A stretch of 64,000 bases of DNA from Halorubrum distributum JCM 10118 (GTDB lineage: Archaea > Halobacteriota > Halobacteria > Halobacteriales > Haloferacaceae), in assembly GCF_000337335.1 (NCBI RefSeq), contig NZ_AOJN01000049.1, positions 339,885 through 403,884 on the forward strand, read 5' to 3'. Below, in pieces: positions 8,565 through 15,774 of this stretch (positions within the stretch are counted from its first letter, which is position 1; the number at the start of each line of letters is the position of its first letter). The position numbers and the translations under genes are program-made. Below the pieces are notes generated by a model. That model worked only from the letters and a program-made list of their open reading frames with translations. It was not told the DNA's origin and did no database searches.

Positions 8565-9578
8565 TTATAAGGAAAACAGCCTGCGTACCGACTCTGTCAC
8601 TCTCTCTCGGGGCGACCATTCCAACTGATCGTTTGCTTCCGAAATGTCCACACCGAATTCTTTGACCATCGTCTCCCCGGCTCGCGGATTCGCTACCAAC
8701 TCGATGTCCACCTCTGACTCTCCCTTCTCGCGCGCTGTCCGTTGAACGATCTCCGCGACTTCCATCACGCTCATATCGTCGTCACTCGCAATTTCATACG
8801 TCTCCGTCCCCGTCTCACCGTTCGAAACCTGCTCCATCAACCGCTCCGCGCTCCGCACGTACGCCCGCGCCACGTCCTCCACGTGAATGAAGTTCCGCGC
8901 CTGCGTCCCGGGCTCGTACACCGTCAGCGTCTCGCCGGCGAGCGCTCGGTTCACGAAGAAGTTGATCACGGTCGGCTTGCCAACCTCCGTCCCGTCGACG
9001 ACGTGTTCGCCATAGAGGTTTGACTTCAGGAAGAGATGCGCCGGGAACGCGCCGTCCGCGAACGTCTCAATCGCACGCTCACCCAGTAACTTCGTCCGCC
9101 CGTACCAGTTGAGGGGATCCCGCGGCTGGTCGGCGGTGATAGGGAATTCCTCGGGGTCGCCCAACACGGCCATACTGAACGGGAACCCAAGCGCGGCGCC
9201 CGTCTTCCGACAGAACCACGCCACGTTGTTCGTCCCGGTGACGTTCACCTCGTAGGCCAGATCCGGATTCTCGCCGCAGTCGTCGACGCCGCTTATCGCT
9301 GCGAGGTGACACACCACGTCCGCGCCTTCGAGCGCGTCCTCCAGCCGGGTACGGTTTCGGATGTCGACGTGCTTGATGTCGACGTCGCCAATCGAGTCCA
9401 CCTGCCCGCGGTACTGGTTGTCGATCGCGATGAGCTCCCAGTCGGGGTACGCCTCCTGGAACTCCACGACTACGCGGCTCCCGATATAACCGGCCGCTCC
9501 TGTGACCGCGATCGTCGGCGTCTCAATTGTCCTGCCGCTGCTCGCTCCGTCCGTCTCGGTCTCTGTCGTCTCGGTCAT
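8565..9578 (-). CDS. NAD-dependent sugar epimerase/dehydratase
   Basis: This 337-residue short-chain dehydrogenase of the extended (GalE/WcaG) type has the NAD-binding motif VTGAAGYIGSRVV near residue 25, DVVCHLAAISGVDDC, and an active-site WYGRTKLLGE (Tyr-x3-Lys). A C-terminal region contains YEIASDDDMSVMEVAEIV. It would interconvert or dehydrate a nucleotide sugar for the glycan pathway. Its start overlaps the end of the next gene by 4 bases (ATGA), so it is the last gene of a three-gene operon. The 3' third (8565 to about 8820) is AT-richer than the 5' part, so the compositional boundary of the island falls inside this gene. The exact sugar is not known. Confidence 0.88.
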   Translation of the reverse strand: MTETTETETDGASSGRTIETPTIAVTGAAGYIGSRVVVEFQEAYPDWELIAIDNQYRGQVDSIGDVDIKHVDIRNRTRLEDALEGADVVCHLAAISGVDDCGENPDLAYEVNVTGTNNVAWFCRKTGAALGFPFSMAVLGDPEEFPITADQPRDPLNWYGRTKLLGERAIETFADGAFPAHLFLKSNLYGEHVVDGTEVGKPTVINFFVNRALAGETLTVYEPGTQARNFIHVEDVARAYVRSAERLMEQVSNGETGTETYEIASDDDMSVMEVAEIVQRTAREKGESEVDIELVANPRAGETMVKEFGVDISEANDQLEWSPRERVTESVRRLFSL

Positions 9579-10558
9579 GCCTGGGTCGCCTCCGTACCGG
9601 TCAGCTCATTCGCGATATCCCGAATGCCCTCGCGCAGCGTCCAGTCCGTCTCGAAGCCGGTTTCGGCCAGCCGGTCGAAGTTCACGTGATACGAGGGGCC
9701 GGGCTGTTCGTCCTCTAGATACGTCACATCCAAGTCACGGTCCAGTTCTTCGCGGACGATCTCCGCGATTTCGCTGATCCGGTAGTTCCCGTCGTTCGAG
9801 CCGACGTTGTACACGCGCTGGGGCCACGCGTCGGGATCCAACGCGGCGTCGAGGTACGCCCGCGCGGCATCGCGCACGTGGATGAACGGCCGCCAGTTCG
9901 ACCCGTCGCCGTACACCGTCAGTGGGCGGTCCGTCAGCCCGCGGAAGACAAAGTGGTTCACCACGAGATTGAACCGGATCCCCAGCGACCAGCCGTAGTT
10001 CGTGCTCATCCGGAGCGCGGTCGCGTCGAAGTCGTAGGTGTCGACCGCCTCGTCGAGCAGGCGCTCGCAGGCCACCTTCGACTCGGCGTACGGATTGAGA
10101 GGATTCTGCTCGGTCGTTTCGTCGATATCGCGGCTCGCCGCGCGGCCGTAGTTGTTACACGAGGAGGCGACGACGACGCTGTCGACGTCGAACTTCCCCG
10201 CGGCCGTGAGCACGTTCTCGGTGCCGTCGCGGTTGACCGCGAACGTCTCCTCGCGTCGGTCATGCGTCGACGCGGCGCCGGTGATCGCTGCGAGGTGGAT
10301 CACGGCGTCGACGCCGCGAGTCGCGCTCTCGACGGCGCCGTAGTCGCGGACGTCGCCCCGGCGGAAGTCGAGCCGGTCGCCGACGCAGCCGGCGAGGTGC
10401 GCGGGCGAGCCCGCCGCAAGCGAGTCGAGGACAACCACTTTGCTCACACGGGCGTCGTCGAGCAGCCGCGGGACGAGCGCGCTGCCGATGTACCCGCAGC
10501 CGCCCGTAACGAGGACCCGTTGGCCGTCGGTGGCAGCGTGGTCTCCCGACTCACTCAT
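9575..10558 (-). CDS. NAD-dependent sugar epimerase/dehydratase
   Basis: This 327-residue extended SDR protein has VLVTGGCGYIGSALV (NAD-binding) near the start, DAVIHLAAITGAAS, a Ser-Ser-Cys-Asn-Asn catalytic-serine region and the NPYAESKVACE active-site Tyr-x3-Lys. The pattern is that of UDP-glucose 4-epimerase-like and dTDP-sugar dehydratase-like enzymes. It overlaps both neighbours by a few bases (8 bases with the upstream sulfoquinovose-synthase-like gene, 4 with the downstream epimerase), so translation is probably coupled. It likely carries out one step in making the sugar nucleotide used by the surface glycan. The substrate is unassigned. Confidence 0.88.
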   Translation of the reverse strand: MSESGDHAATDGQRVLVTGGCGYIGSALVPRLLDDARVSKVVVLDSLAAGSPAHLAGCVGDRLDFRRGDVRDYGAVESATRGVDAVIHLAAITGAASTHDRREETFAVNRDGTENVLTAAGKFDVDSVVVASSCNNYGRAASRDIDETTEQNPLNPYAESKVACERLLDEAVDTYDFDATALRMSTNYGWSLGIRFNLVVNHFVFRGLTDRPLTVYGDGSNWRPFIHVRDAARAYLDAALDPDAWPQRVYNVGSNDGNYRISEIAEIVREELDRDLDVTYLEDEQPGPSYHVNFDRLAETGFETDWTLREGIRDIANELTGTEATQA

Positions 10559-11699
10559 CGGTCAACACGCCGGGCAGGAACCGGTCCTCGTGGGCGGCGA
10601 TCCGGTCCCGCTCTTCGACGAGCGTGCCGAGCACGTCGCGGATGCCCGCCTCCAGCTCCTGCCGCTGCCCGCCGACGAGATCGAGGAACCGCTCGTTTTC
10701 CATTTCCATCTTGTGCTCTTCGTCCTCGTTGCGCGGATTCTCGTAGTGTTTCACCTCGGCGTCGAGGTCGAACTCGTCACCCACCTCGGCGATCGTCTCC
10801 GCGAGCTCGACGATGGCGACCGGGCGGGTGACCTGGTTGTAGATGTCGATCCCGTCATCACCGGAGTGGCCTTCCTCGACGAGCCGGACGAGACTCTCGA
10901 CGGTGTCTTCGAGGCTCACCATCGGCTTGCGCTGTTCGCCTTTGCCATACACCGTGATCGGATACCCCGCAACGACCTGCGCGCAGAACCGGTTGACGAC
11001 CGTGCCGAAGTAGTAGTCGAAGTCGAACCGCGTCGGACTCTCATGGGCGCGGGTCTCGTCGGTTTCGGTACCGTAGACAATCGCTGTCCGCACCTCGCTC
11101 ATCGGGAAGTCGAACTGGGACTCGGCGAGCCGCATGTTCGCTGCGTCGAACGACTTGGTCTGGTGGTACCAGCTACCGCCCATCGCCGGGAACGGCACCT
11201 CATCAGAGCCACCCTTGCGTTCGACCTCGAGCCCGCCTTCCGGGATCGGGAAGTGCGGTGCGCCGTAGATGCCTGTGGTCGTCGTCTCGATGAAGTGAGT
11301 GTCCGACAGGCCCGTCTCATGGAGCCCGTGGAGCAGGTTCAGCGTCATCGAGACGTTGTTGCGCTGGGTGTACAGCGCGCGCTCGCCGTTGATCGACGAG
11401 TAGGGCGCGCTGGGCTGGGCGGCCGCGTGGAGCACCGTGTCGGGCTCGTGGGTCTCCAGCAGTTGGAGCACGAAGTCGCGGTCGGCGAGGTCGCCCTCGA
11501 CGAGGCTGAGGTTCTCCACGCGCTCGAAGCGCTCATCGGGGTCCTCGATCCGCGTCGCGGAGACGCTGCCGGACTCGGCGACCCAGTCGCGCCGCGAGAA
11601 GTCGTCGACGCAGACGATTCGCTCATCGAGGCGGTCCGCCAGACGCAGCGCGGTCGGCCAGCCGAGGTAGCCGTCAGCACCGGTGAGTAAGACGGTCAT
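10551..11699 (-). CDS. UDP-sulfoquinovose synthase-like protein (SQD1/Agl3 family)
   Basis: This 382-residue extended SDR protein differs from ordinary epimerases. It has VLLTGADGYLGWPTALRLA, AAAQPSAPYSS, the TTTTGIYG threonine-rich active-site strand (residues 139-146) and WYHQTKS with Tyr178 and Lys182, followed by R-x-A-I-V-Y-G-T. These are the hallmarks of plant SQD1 and archaeal Agl3, which join sulfite to UDP-glucose to give UDP-sulfoquinovose. A C-terminal KGEQRKPMVSLEDTVESL segment agrees with the family. It is the first gene of a three-gene overlapping operon and has a TrmB-type palindrome two bases before its ATG (11701-11721). The product would supply a sulfonated sugar to surface glycans or glycolipids. 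A closely related epimerase with another product cannot be ruled out. Confidence 0.82.
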   Translation of the reverse strand: MTVLLTGADGYLGWPTALRLADRLDERIVCVDDFSRRDWVAESGSVSATRIEDPDERFERVENLSLVEGDLADRDFVLQLLETHEPDTVLHAAAQPSAPYSSINGERALYTQRNNVSMTLNLLHGLHETGLSDTHFIETTTTGIYGAPHFPIPEGGLEVERKGGSDEVPFPAMGGSWYHQTKSFDAANMRLAESQFDFPMSEVRTAIVYGTETDETRAHESPTRFDFDYYFGTVVNRFCAQVVAGYPITVYGKGEQRKPMVSLEDTVESLVRLVEEGHSGDDGIDIYNQVTRPVAIVELAETIAEVGDEFDLDAEVKHYENPRNEDEEHKMEMENERFLDLVGGQRQELEAGIRDVLGTLVEERDRIAAHEDRFLPGVLTDE

Positions 11700-11700
11700 C

Positions 11701-11721
11701 GTTACTCGGTAGTCGAGTAAC
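11701..11721 (-). promoter_or_regulatory. TrmB-type operator upstream of the sulfoquinovose-synthase-like operon
   Basis: A perfect palindrome, GTTACTC-N7-GAGTAAC, begins two bases before the ATG of the operon. It contains TACT-N8-GAGTA, the motif described for Halobacterium TrmB. A further half-site GAGTAA lies at 11725-11730. The TATA-like element (reverse complement CATTTACT, 11726-11733) is just upstream, so bound protein would cover the expected transcription start, a repressor-like geometry. Confidence 0.75.
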
Positions 11722-11789
11722 TACGAGTAAATGCTTTCCGGTTGATCCTGTCCGGTGATAACGCCGCGTTCGAAATCCAGGTGTTCGCC

Positions 11790-12665
11790 TTACTCCGCGG
11801 TGGAATCGCCACCTGATGGGTCCGGGTCGGCGAGGACACTTTCGTGACGCCACAGCAGGTCGAAGTACTGCCACATCCCCGCGACGAACGACGGGTTCTC
11901 GGTGACCGCGGCCTGCCGGTGATGGTTCGGCACCTCCTCCTGCTCGACCATGAGTAACCCTTGGCCCGACTCGTAGGAGAGGCTCGGGTCGACGAACGTC
12001 CCGCGCCACGGCAGCACGCGGTCGCTGACGCGGACGGAAACCGACGGGAACTCCTCGGCGAGCAGTTCGCGAATCTCGGCCTGCCGTTGCCGGTTTTCCG
12101 GCGACAGCGAGTCGGGGTGAAGGAGGAGCACGTCGACGACGACGCCGCGGCCGACCGCGTCTCGGATTGCGGGCCGGACGGCGTCGATGTACCCGAAGCT
12201 CTTCGAGAGCACGTACACCGCCTCCTCCGCCTCGCGAAACAGCCGGCGCGTCTCACGCTCACTCGGCTCGCCTACGTCGACCACGTGGAACAGGTCCTCC
12301 GTCGGGCTGAGTTCGTTGACGCCGCGGTCGCGGACCGGCGCGTACTCGTCGACAAACGCCTCCTCGACGGCTTCGACGTCCTCACGGAACCGCTCGTAGG
12401 CGTGCCGGCGGTTCTCGACCGCCCGCTCGGCGATCGCGGCCGGCTCGTGCGGCTCGTACCGCTTCGGGCGGCCCGGTATCACCTTCACGTACCCCGCCTC
12501 CGAGAGCGCATCGAGGACGCCGTAGATCCGCGCCTTCGGGATCCCAGTGGCCTCGGCGAGGTCGGGGGCCGTCGTCCGCCCCAACAGCAGCAGTTCCTCT
12601 AGGGCGTCGGCTTCGTACTCGGTCAGATCGAGCAACGAGAAGAGATCCTCGGCGGACTCGGACAT
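11790..12665 (-). CDS. TrmB-family transcriptional regulator
   Basis: This 291-residue protein has an N-terminal winged-helix domain (residues about 8-80) with LTEYEADALEELLLLGRTTAPDLAEATGIPKARIYGVLDALS, given here only as the region: the 'L-T-x-Y-E-A' start and 'IPKARIYGVLDAL' recognition helix are diagnostic of the archaeal sugar-sensing TrmB family. A helical linker follows, then a C-terminal domain with VYVLSKSFGYIDAVRPAI, the phospholipase-D-like effector fold often found in these regulators. Two TACT-N8-GAGTA palindromes flank the gene, one 70 bases past its 3' end in the next operon's promoter and one 75 bases before its start. It therefore probably controls the sugar-nucleotide operon and the small ORF at 12752, and possibly itself. 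The effector is unknown; in other halophiles a sugar is sensed. Confidence 0.9.
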   Translation of the reverse strand: MSESAEDLFSLLDLTEYEADALEELLLLGRTTAPDLAEATGIPKARIYGVLDALSEAGYVKVIPGRPKRYEPHEPAAIAERAVENRRHAYERFREDVEAVEEAFVDEYAPVRDRGVNELSPTEDLFHVVDVGEPSERETRRLFREAEEAVYVLSKSFGYIDAVRPAIRDAVGRGVVVDVLLLHPDSLSPENRQRQAEIRELLAEEFPSVSVRVSDRVLPWRGTFVDPSLSYESGQGLLMVEQEEVPNHHRQAAVTENPSFVAGMWQYFDLLWRHESVLADPDPSGGDSTAE

Positions 12666-12739
12666 AGGGGTTGGTCCTCGTTCGCTCCGTAAGTACGTAC
12701 TGGTGGTGTCGGAACAGTTATTAGGTGGGCGCCATTACA

Positions 12740-12760
12740 GTTACTCAGAACATGAGTAAC
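12740..12760 (+). promoter_or_regulatory. TrmB-type operator overlapping the start of the 39-residue ORF
   Basis: The same perfect palindrome, GTTACTC-N7-GAGTAAC, recurs here with a different spacer, and includes the ATG at 12752-12754. A TATA-like GTTATTA (12717-12723) lies about 30 bases before the ATG. Identical arms and equal spacing in two places around one regulator gene are unlikely by chance. Confidence 0.75.
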
Positions 12761-12871
12761 TCCGATGCTGCTGACGACGCCCACCTCGCCGATGTCCCGG
12801 ACGGCGCGGGCTGTACGGAGATCTGGGAGCGACTCTCTGAAGGCCGCGACGAGGAGCCAGACGACGAGTAG
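12752..12871 (+). CDS. 39-residue acidic small protein next to TrmB
   Basis: A short frame with ATG at 12752 and TAG at 12869-12871 encodes 39 residues ending in a run of acidic residues. The core DGAGCTEIWERLSE looks like a real conserved motif, not random coding: it is compact, has one cysteine, and I believe similar tiny proteins occur in other haloarchaea. It is divergent from the TrmB-family gene with 86 bases between them and has a TrmB-type palindrome across its start. It could be a small regulator or adaptor, but no function is known. A TATA-like box at the leaderless distance supports expression. Confidence 0.6.
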   Translation: MSNSDAADDAHLADVPDGAGCTEIWERLSEGRDEEPDDE

Positions 12872-13431
12872 CCTCGTATAGCGGGTGACGACCGTCTGGG
12901 GCGCTTAGCCACTAGATGGGGAGTCAACATCTGTTGCTGGTCGGTCGTTGTGCGGCGCCCCCGTGTTGATACCGATAGGATAGGTTCGAATCTACAACAC
13001 ATCTCGGATTCTGTGTGGTGTTTCCTCCGGACGACACGCACGTACCCGCGTGAACGCTGGTTGCGACCCAGTGTCCAAGGAGAGATACCTGTCGACTGGG
13101 CTAATTGAGTACCCATAGAGCGAGCCCCGTCTTGCTTCAGCGAGTAATTAGTGATTTTTCCCGCGAGATTCTCGTTCCTACGGGAATTCGGTCGATCTTC
13201 ACCCACTCTCCCGGCCGCAGTAACTCCTGTTCAAACGAGTGTAACACCCGGCTTTCGCTGGTCGCCGTCCGACAGGCCTACCGGTAGCGAGACTCGATCA
13301 TCAGGTCTCGACGCTTGGCACCACAAATCGGCAGCCGGCAGTAGTCCGCTGGCGGCGTAGCCGCGTATCCCCGCTGGTTGGTGCTTCGCAGGTGTTCCTG
13401 ATATCTCAGATGGTTGAGTTCACAGATCGAC

Positions 13432-13463
13432 CGGAACACCCCCAGTGTTTCCGGGGTGTTCCG
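13432..13463. repeat. 11-bp perfect inverted repeat with ORB-like core
   Basis: CGGAACACCCC and its exact complement GGGGTGTTCCG are separated by 10 bases. Read on the minus strand the element includes GGAAACACTGGGGGTGTT, which shares the GGAAAC-N3-GGGGGT layout of archaeal origin recognition boxes. It could equally be a structured RNA stem or a binding site for another protein. Confidence 0.55.
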
Positions 13464-13640
13464 TCAGAACGCGATCTTCGTTCTCGATCGCTGAGAGGTC
13501 GCACGCGGCACACGGTGGGCCACGGCCAACTCCAGTGTGGCCGCGTTGTGCGGTACCGCGCCGGGGCACAGCCGGAGTCACTGTCGGAAGCGTTCGGTCT
13601 CACGCTGCTTCTGGGGAACCCGAGTTGGTCGTTAGTCGGT

Positions 13641-13689
13641 GTTTCACTGGTTTTACACCGAACTACTGCGGCGGGATAACCAGTGAAAC
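13641..13689. repeat. Perfect 12-bp inverted repeat
   Basis: GTTTCACTGGTT (13641-13652) and AACCAGTGAAAC (13678-13689) are exact complements, 25 bases apart. The right arm continues into CTTGGGG, giving TGAAAC-N3-GGGG, again ORB-like. A nested TCGGTGT / ACACCGA stem overlaps the left arm. Confidence 0.55.
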
Positions 13690-13900
13690 CTTGGGGCCTC
13701 CCAGGTTGCCCGCCACTCATTCCGATCGATGGTCCGGAACCGATACCTGTCGGCAGGAGCGGGTGCTATTAATCCAAACTGATTGACGGCAGGAACCGCC
13801 AATCAAGGGAGAATAATCCGGATTTACCCCTGCTTCCATTCGATGTCGGGTAAACAAGCGCCAAGCTTGCCTGGCAACTCACAATCGGTGGCTCTCGCCG

Positions 13901-15772
13901 CTACTCCACCGTCACGCTCTTCGCGAGGTTCCGCGGCTTGTCGATCGACCGGTCCTTGTCGTTGGCCACGTGGTACGCGAACAGCTGGAGGTAGACGTTC
14001 GCGACCAGCGGCTCGACGAGCCCCACGTCCGGAACCGGCAGCGACACGTCGAGCGTGCCGTATTCCTCGCCCGCAGACACGCAGCCGATCGCGGGCGCGC
14101 CGCGGGTCTGCGCCTCGGTCACGTTGTTCATCGTCTCGTCGGCGCGCGCGCCGTCGGTCAGCACGGCCAACACAGGCGTGTCGGGCGTCACCAACGCGAG
14201 CGGGCCGTGTTTCAGCTCGCCGGCGGCGAACCCCTCGGCGTGGTCGTAGGAGATCTCCTTGAGCTTCAACGCACCCTCCAGCGCCACCGGCACGCCGAGC
14301 TGCCGGCCGACGAAGAAGAACGCCTCGCTGTCGCCGTACTCGGTCGCAGCCTCGCGCACCTTCGGTTCCGCGTCGAGCACCTGTTGGACCGCGCCGGGGA
14401 GATCGCGGAGCCCTTCCAGGACGGGTCGCGCGTCGGCGGCCCCCAGCGCGCCGCGCTCGCGGCCGATCGCCACCGCGAGCATCGTCAGCGTCGCCACCTG
14501 CGAGGCGAACGTCTTCGTCGCCGCGACGCCGATCTCGGGGCCAGCGCGGATAAACGCGGTGTCGTCCACCTCGCGCGTGACGGTGCTACCGAGGGTGTTC
14601 GTCACGGCGAACGTGCGCGCGCCGGCGGCGTTCGCGCGCCGGACCGCGCCAAGCGTGTCCGCGGTCTCGCCGCTCTGGGTGACGGCGACGACCAGCGTTC
14701 GGTCCGGGCTGCGGCCGGCGCCGAACTCGTACTCGCTGGCGATCTCGACGGTCGCGCGGACGCCAGAGAGTTCCTCGAACAGCTGCGCGGCGTACCGCCC
14801 CGCGTAGTTGGAGGTGCCGCAGGCGACGATCTGGATCTCTTCGAGATCGGCGAGAAAGCCCGGCGGGAACGAGACGTCGAGGTCGACGTCGCCCCCATCC
14901 ACGTCAAGTCGCCCCGCGATGGTCTGACGCAAGGCCTCGGGCTGCTCGTGAATCTCCTTGCGCATGTAGTGCTCGTAGCCGCCCTTTTCGGCGGCGTCGG
15001 CTTCCCACGTCACCGTCTCGACGCCACGATCGACGAGGTCGCCGTCGGCGTATATCTCGACGCCGTCGGCCGACAGCGCCGCCACGTCGCCGTCTTCGAG
15101 GTAGGTCACGTCGCGGGTGTGCTCGAGGAAGGCCGTCACGTCGCTGGCGACGAACGTCGCGTCGTCGTCGCGGCCCAACACGAGTGGGCTCCCGCGGCGC
15201 GCGACGACGATTTCGTCTTCCCCTTCGCGGACCGCGCAGATCGCGTAGCTCCCCTCCAAGCGGACCTCGACGGCGCGGACTGCGTTGAGGAGGTCGCCCT
15301 CGCCGCGCTGCGCAGCGAGTTCCTCCTCAATCAGATGCGGGATGACCTCCGTGTCGGTGTCGCTGGTGAACTCGTGGTCAGCCAGCTCGCGTTTGAGCGC
15401 CTCGTGGTTCTCCACGATCCCGTTGTGAACGACTGCGACGTCGCCGGCGCAGTCCGTGTGCGGGTGGGCGTTCGCGTCGGTCGGCGGCCCGTGCGTGCTC
15501 CAGCGCGTATGGCCGACCCCGAGCGTCGCGTCGGGCACGTCGGGCACGGTGAGGTTGTCGACCTCGCCGGACCGCTTCGCAACGGTGAGCCCGCTCGTTT
15601 CGCCGACGAGCGCGACGCCCGCTGAGTCGTAGCCGCGGTACTCCAGGTTGCGGAGCCCCTCGTGGACGATATCGCCCACGCTGGCGACGCCGCCGTTGCC
15701 GGCAGCGGCACCCGCATCGTCATCCTCATCCAGGGTGATTCCATCGCCGATGTAGCCGGTGATCCCACACAT
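13901..15772 (-). CDS. glmS: Glutamine--fructose-6-phosphate aminotransferase (isomerizing)
   Basis: This 623-residue protein begins MCGITGYIGDG, so Cys2 is the N-terminal nucleophile of the glutaminase domain once Met1 is removed; this fixes the start. The class II amidotransferase half contains the expected GHTRWSTHGPP and VVHNGIVENHE motifs. Two SIS (sugar isomerase) domains follow, with ACGTSNYAGR and TQSGETADT, then the C-terminal KPRNLAKSVTVE tail that closes the active site in GlmS. It makes glucosamine-6-phosphate from fructose-6-phosphate and glutamine, the first step to UDP-GlcNAc. A polar insert near residues 18-30 slightly lengthens it. It lies 2 bases from the nucleotidyltransferase gene and is probably in the same operon. 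Confidence 0.96.
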   Translation of the reverse strand: MCGITGYIGDGITLDEDDDAGAAAGNGGVASVGDIVHEGLRNLEYRGYDSAGVALVGETSGLTVAKRSGEVDNLTVPDVPDATLGVGHTRWSTHGPPTDANAHPHTDCAGDVAVVHNGIVENHEALKRELADHEFTSDTDTEVIPHLIEEELAAQRGEGDLLNAVRAVEVRLEGSYAICAVREGEDEIVVARRGSPLVLGRDDDATFVASDVTAFLEHTRDVTYLEDGDVAALSADGVEIYADGDLVDRGVETVTWEADAAEKGGYEHYMRKEIHEQPEALRQTIAGRLDVDGGDVDLDVSFPPGFLADLEEIQIVACGTSNYAGRYAAQLFEELSGVRATVEIASEYEFGAGRSPDRTLVVAVTQSGETADTLGAVRRANAAGARTFAVTNTLGSTVTREVDDTAFIRAGPEIGVAATKTFASQVATLTMLAVAIGRERGALGAADARPVLEGLRDLPGAVQQVLDAEPKVREAATEYGDSEAFFFVGRQLGVPVALEGALKLKEISYDHAEGFAAGELKHGPLALVTPDTPVLAVLTDGARADETMNNVTEAQTRGAPAIGCVSAGEEYGTLDVSLPVPDVGLVEPLVANVYLQLFAYHVANDKDRSIDKPRNLAKSVTVE

Positions 15773-15774
15773 GG

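Larger units (their letters stand above)
12872..13900. other. About 1 kb of non-coding, dyad-rich sequence
   Basis: No credible gene was found; open frames here have no recognisable domain and biased composition. Several dyads stand out: an 11-bp perfect hairpin at 13432-13463, a perfect 12-bp inverted repeat at 13641-13652 and 13678-13689, a 7-bp hairpin at 13636-13661, and an imperfect TGATTG stem near 13778-13803. Two of them contain GGAAAC-N3-GGGGGT-like or TGAAAC-N3-GGGG strings with the spacing of archaeal origin recognition boxes. No initiator gene is nearby. No SRP or RNase P RNA motif was recognised. Confidence 0.55.

Noticed and set aside
12979-12995. tRNA fragment: TAGGTTCGAATCTAC resembles a T-loop
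   Set aside because: The flanking bases do not pair into a T-stem, and no acceptor or anticodon arms are found around it.
13970-15625. A 551-codon open frame antisense to glmS, and similar long antisense frames (for example 24430-27168)
   Set aside because: They are products of high GC and G/C-ending codons on the real strand; they are arginine/valine-rich, lack domains and are fully covered by recognised genes.
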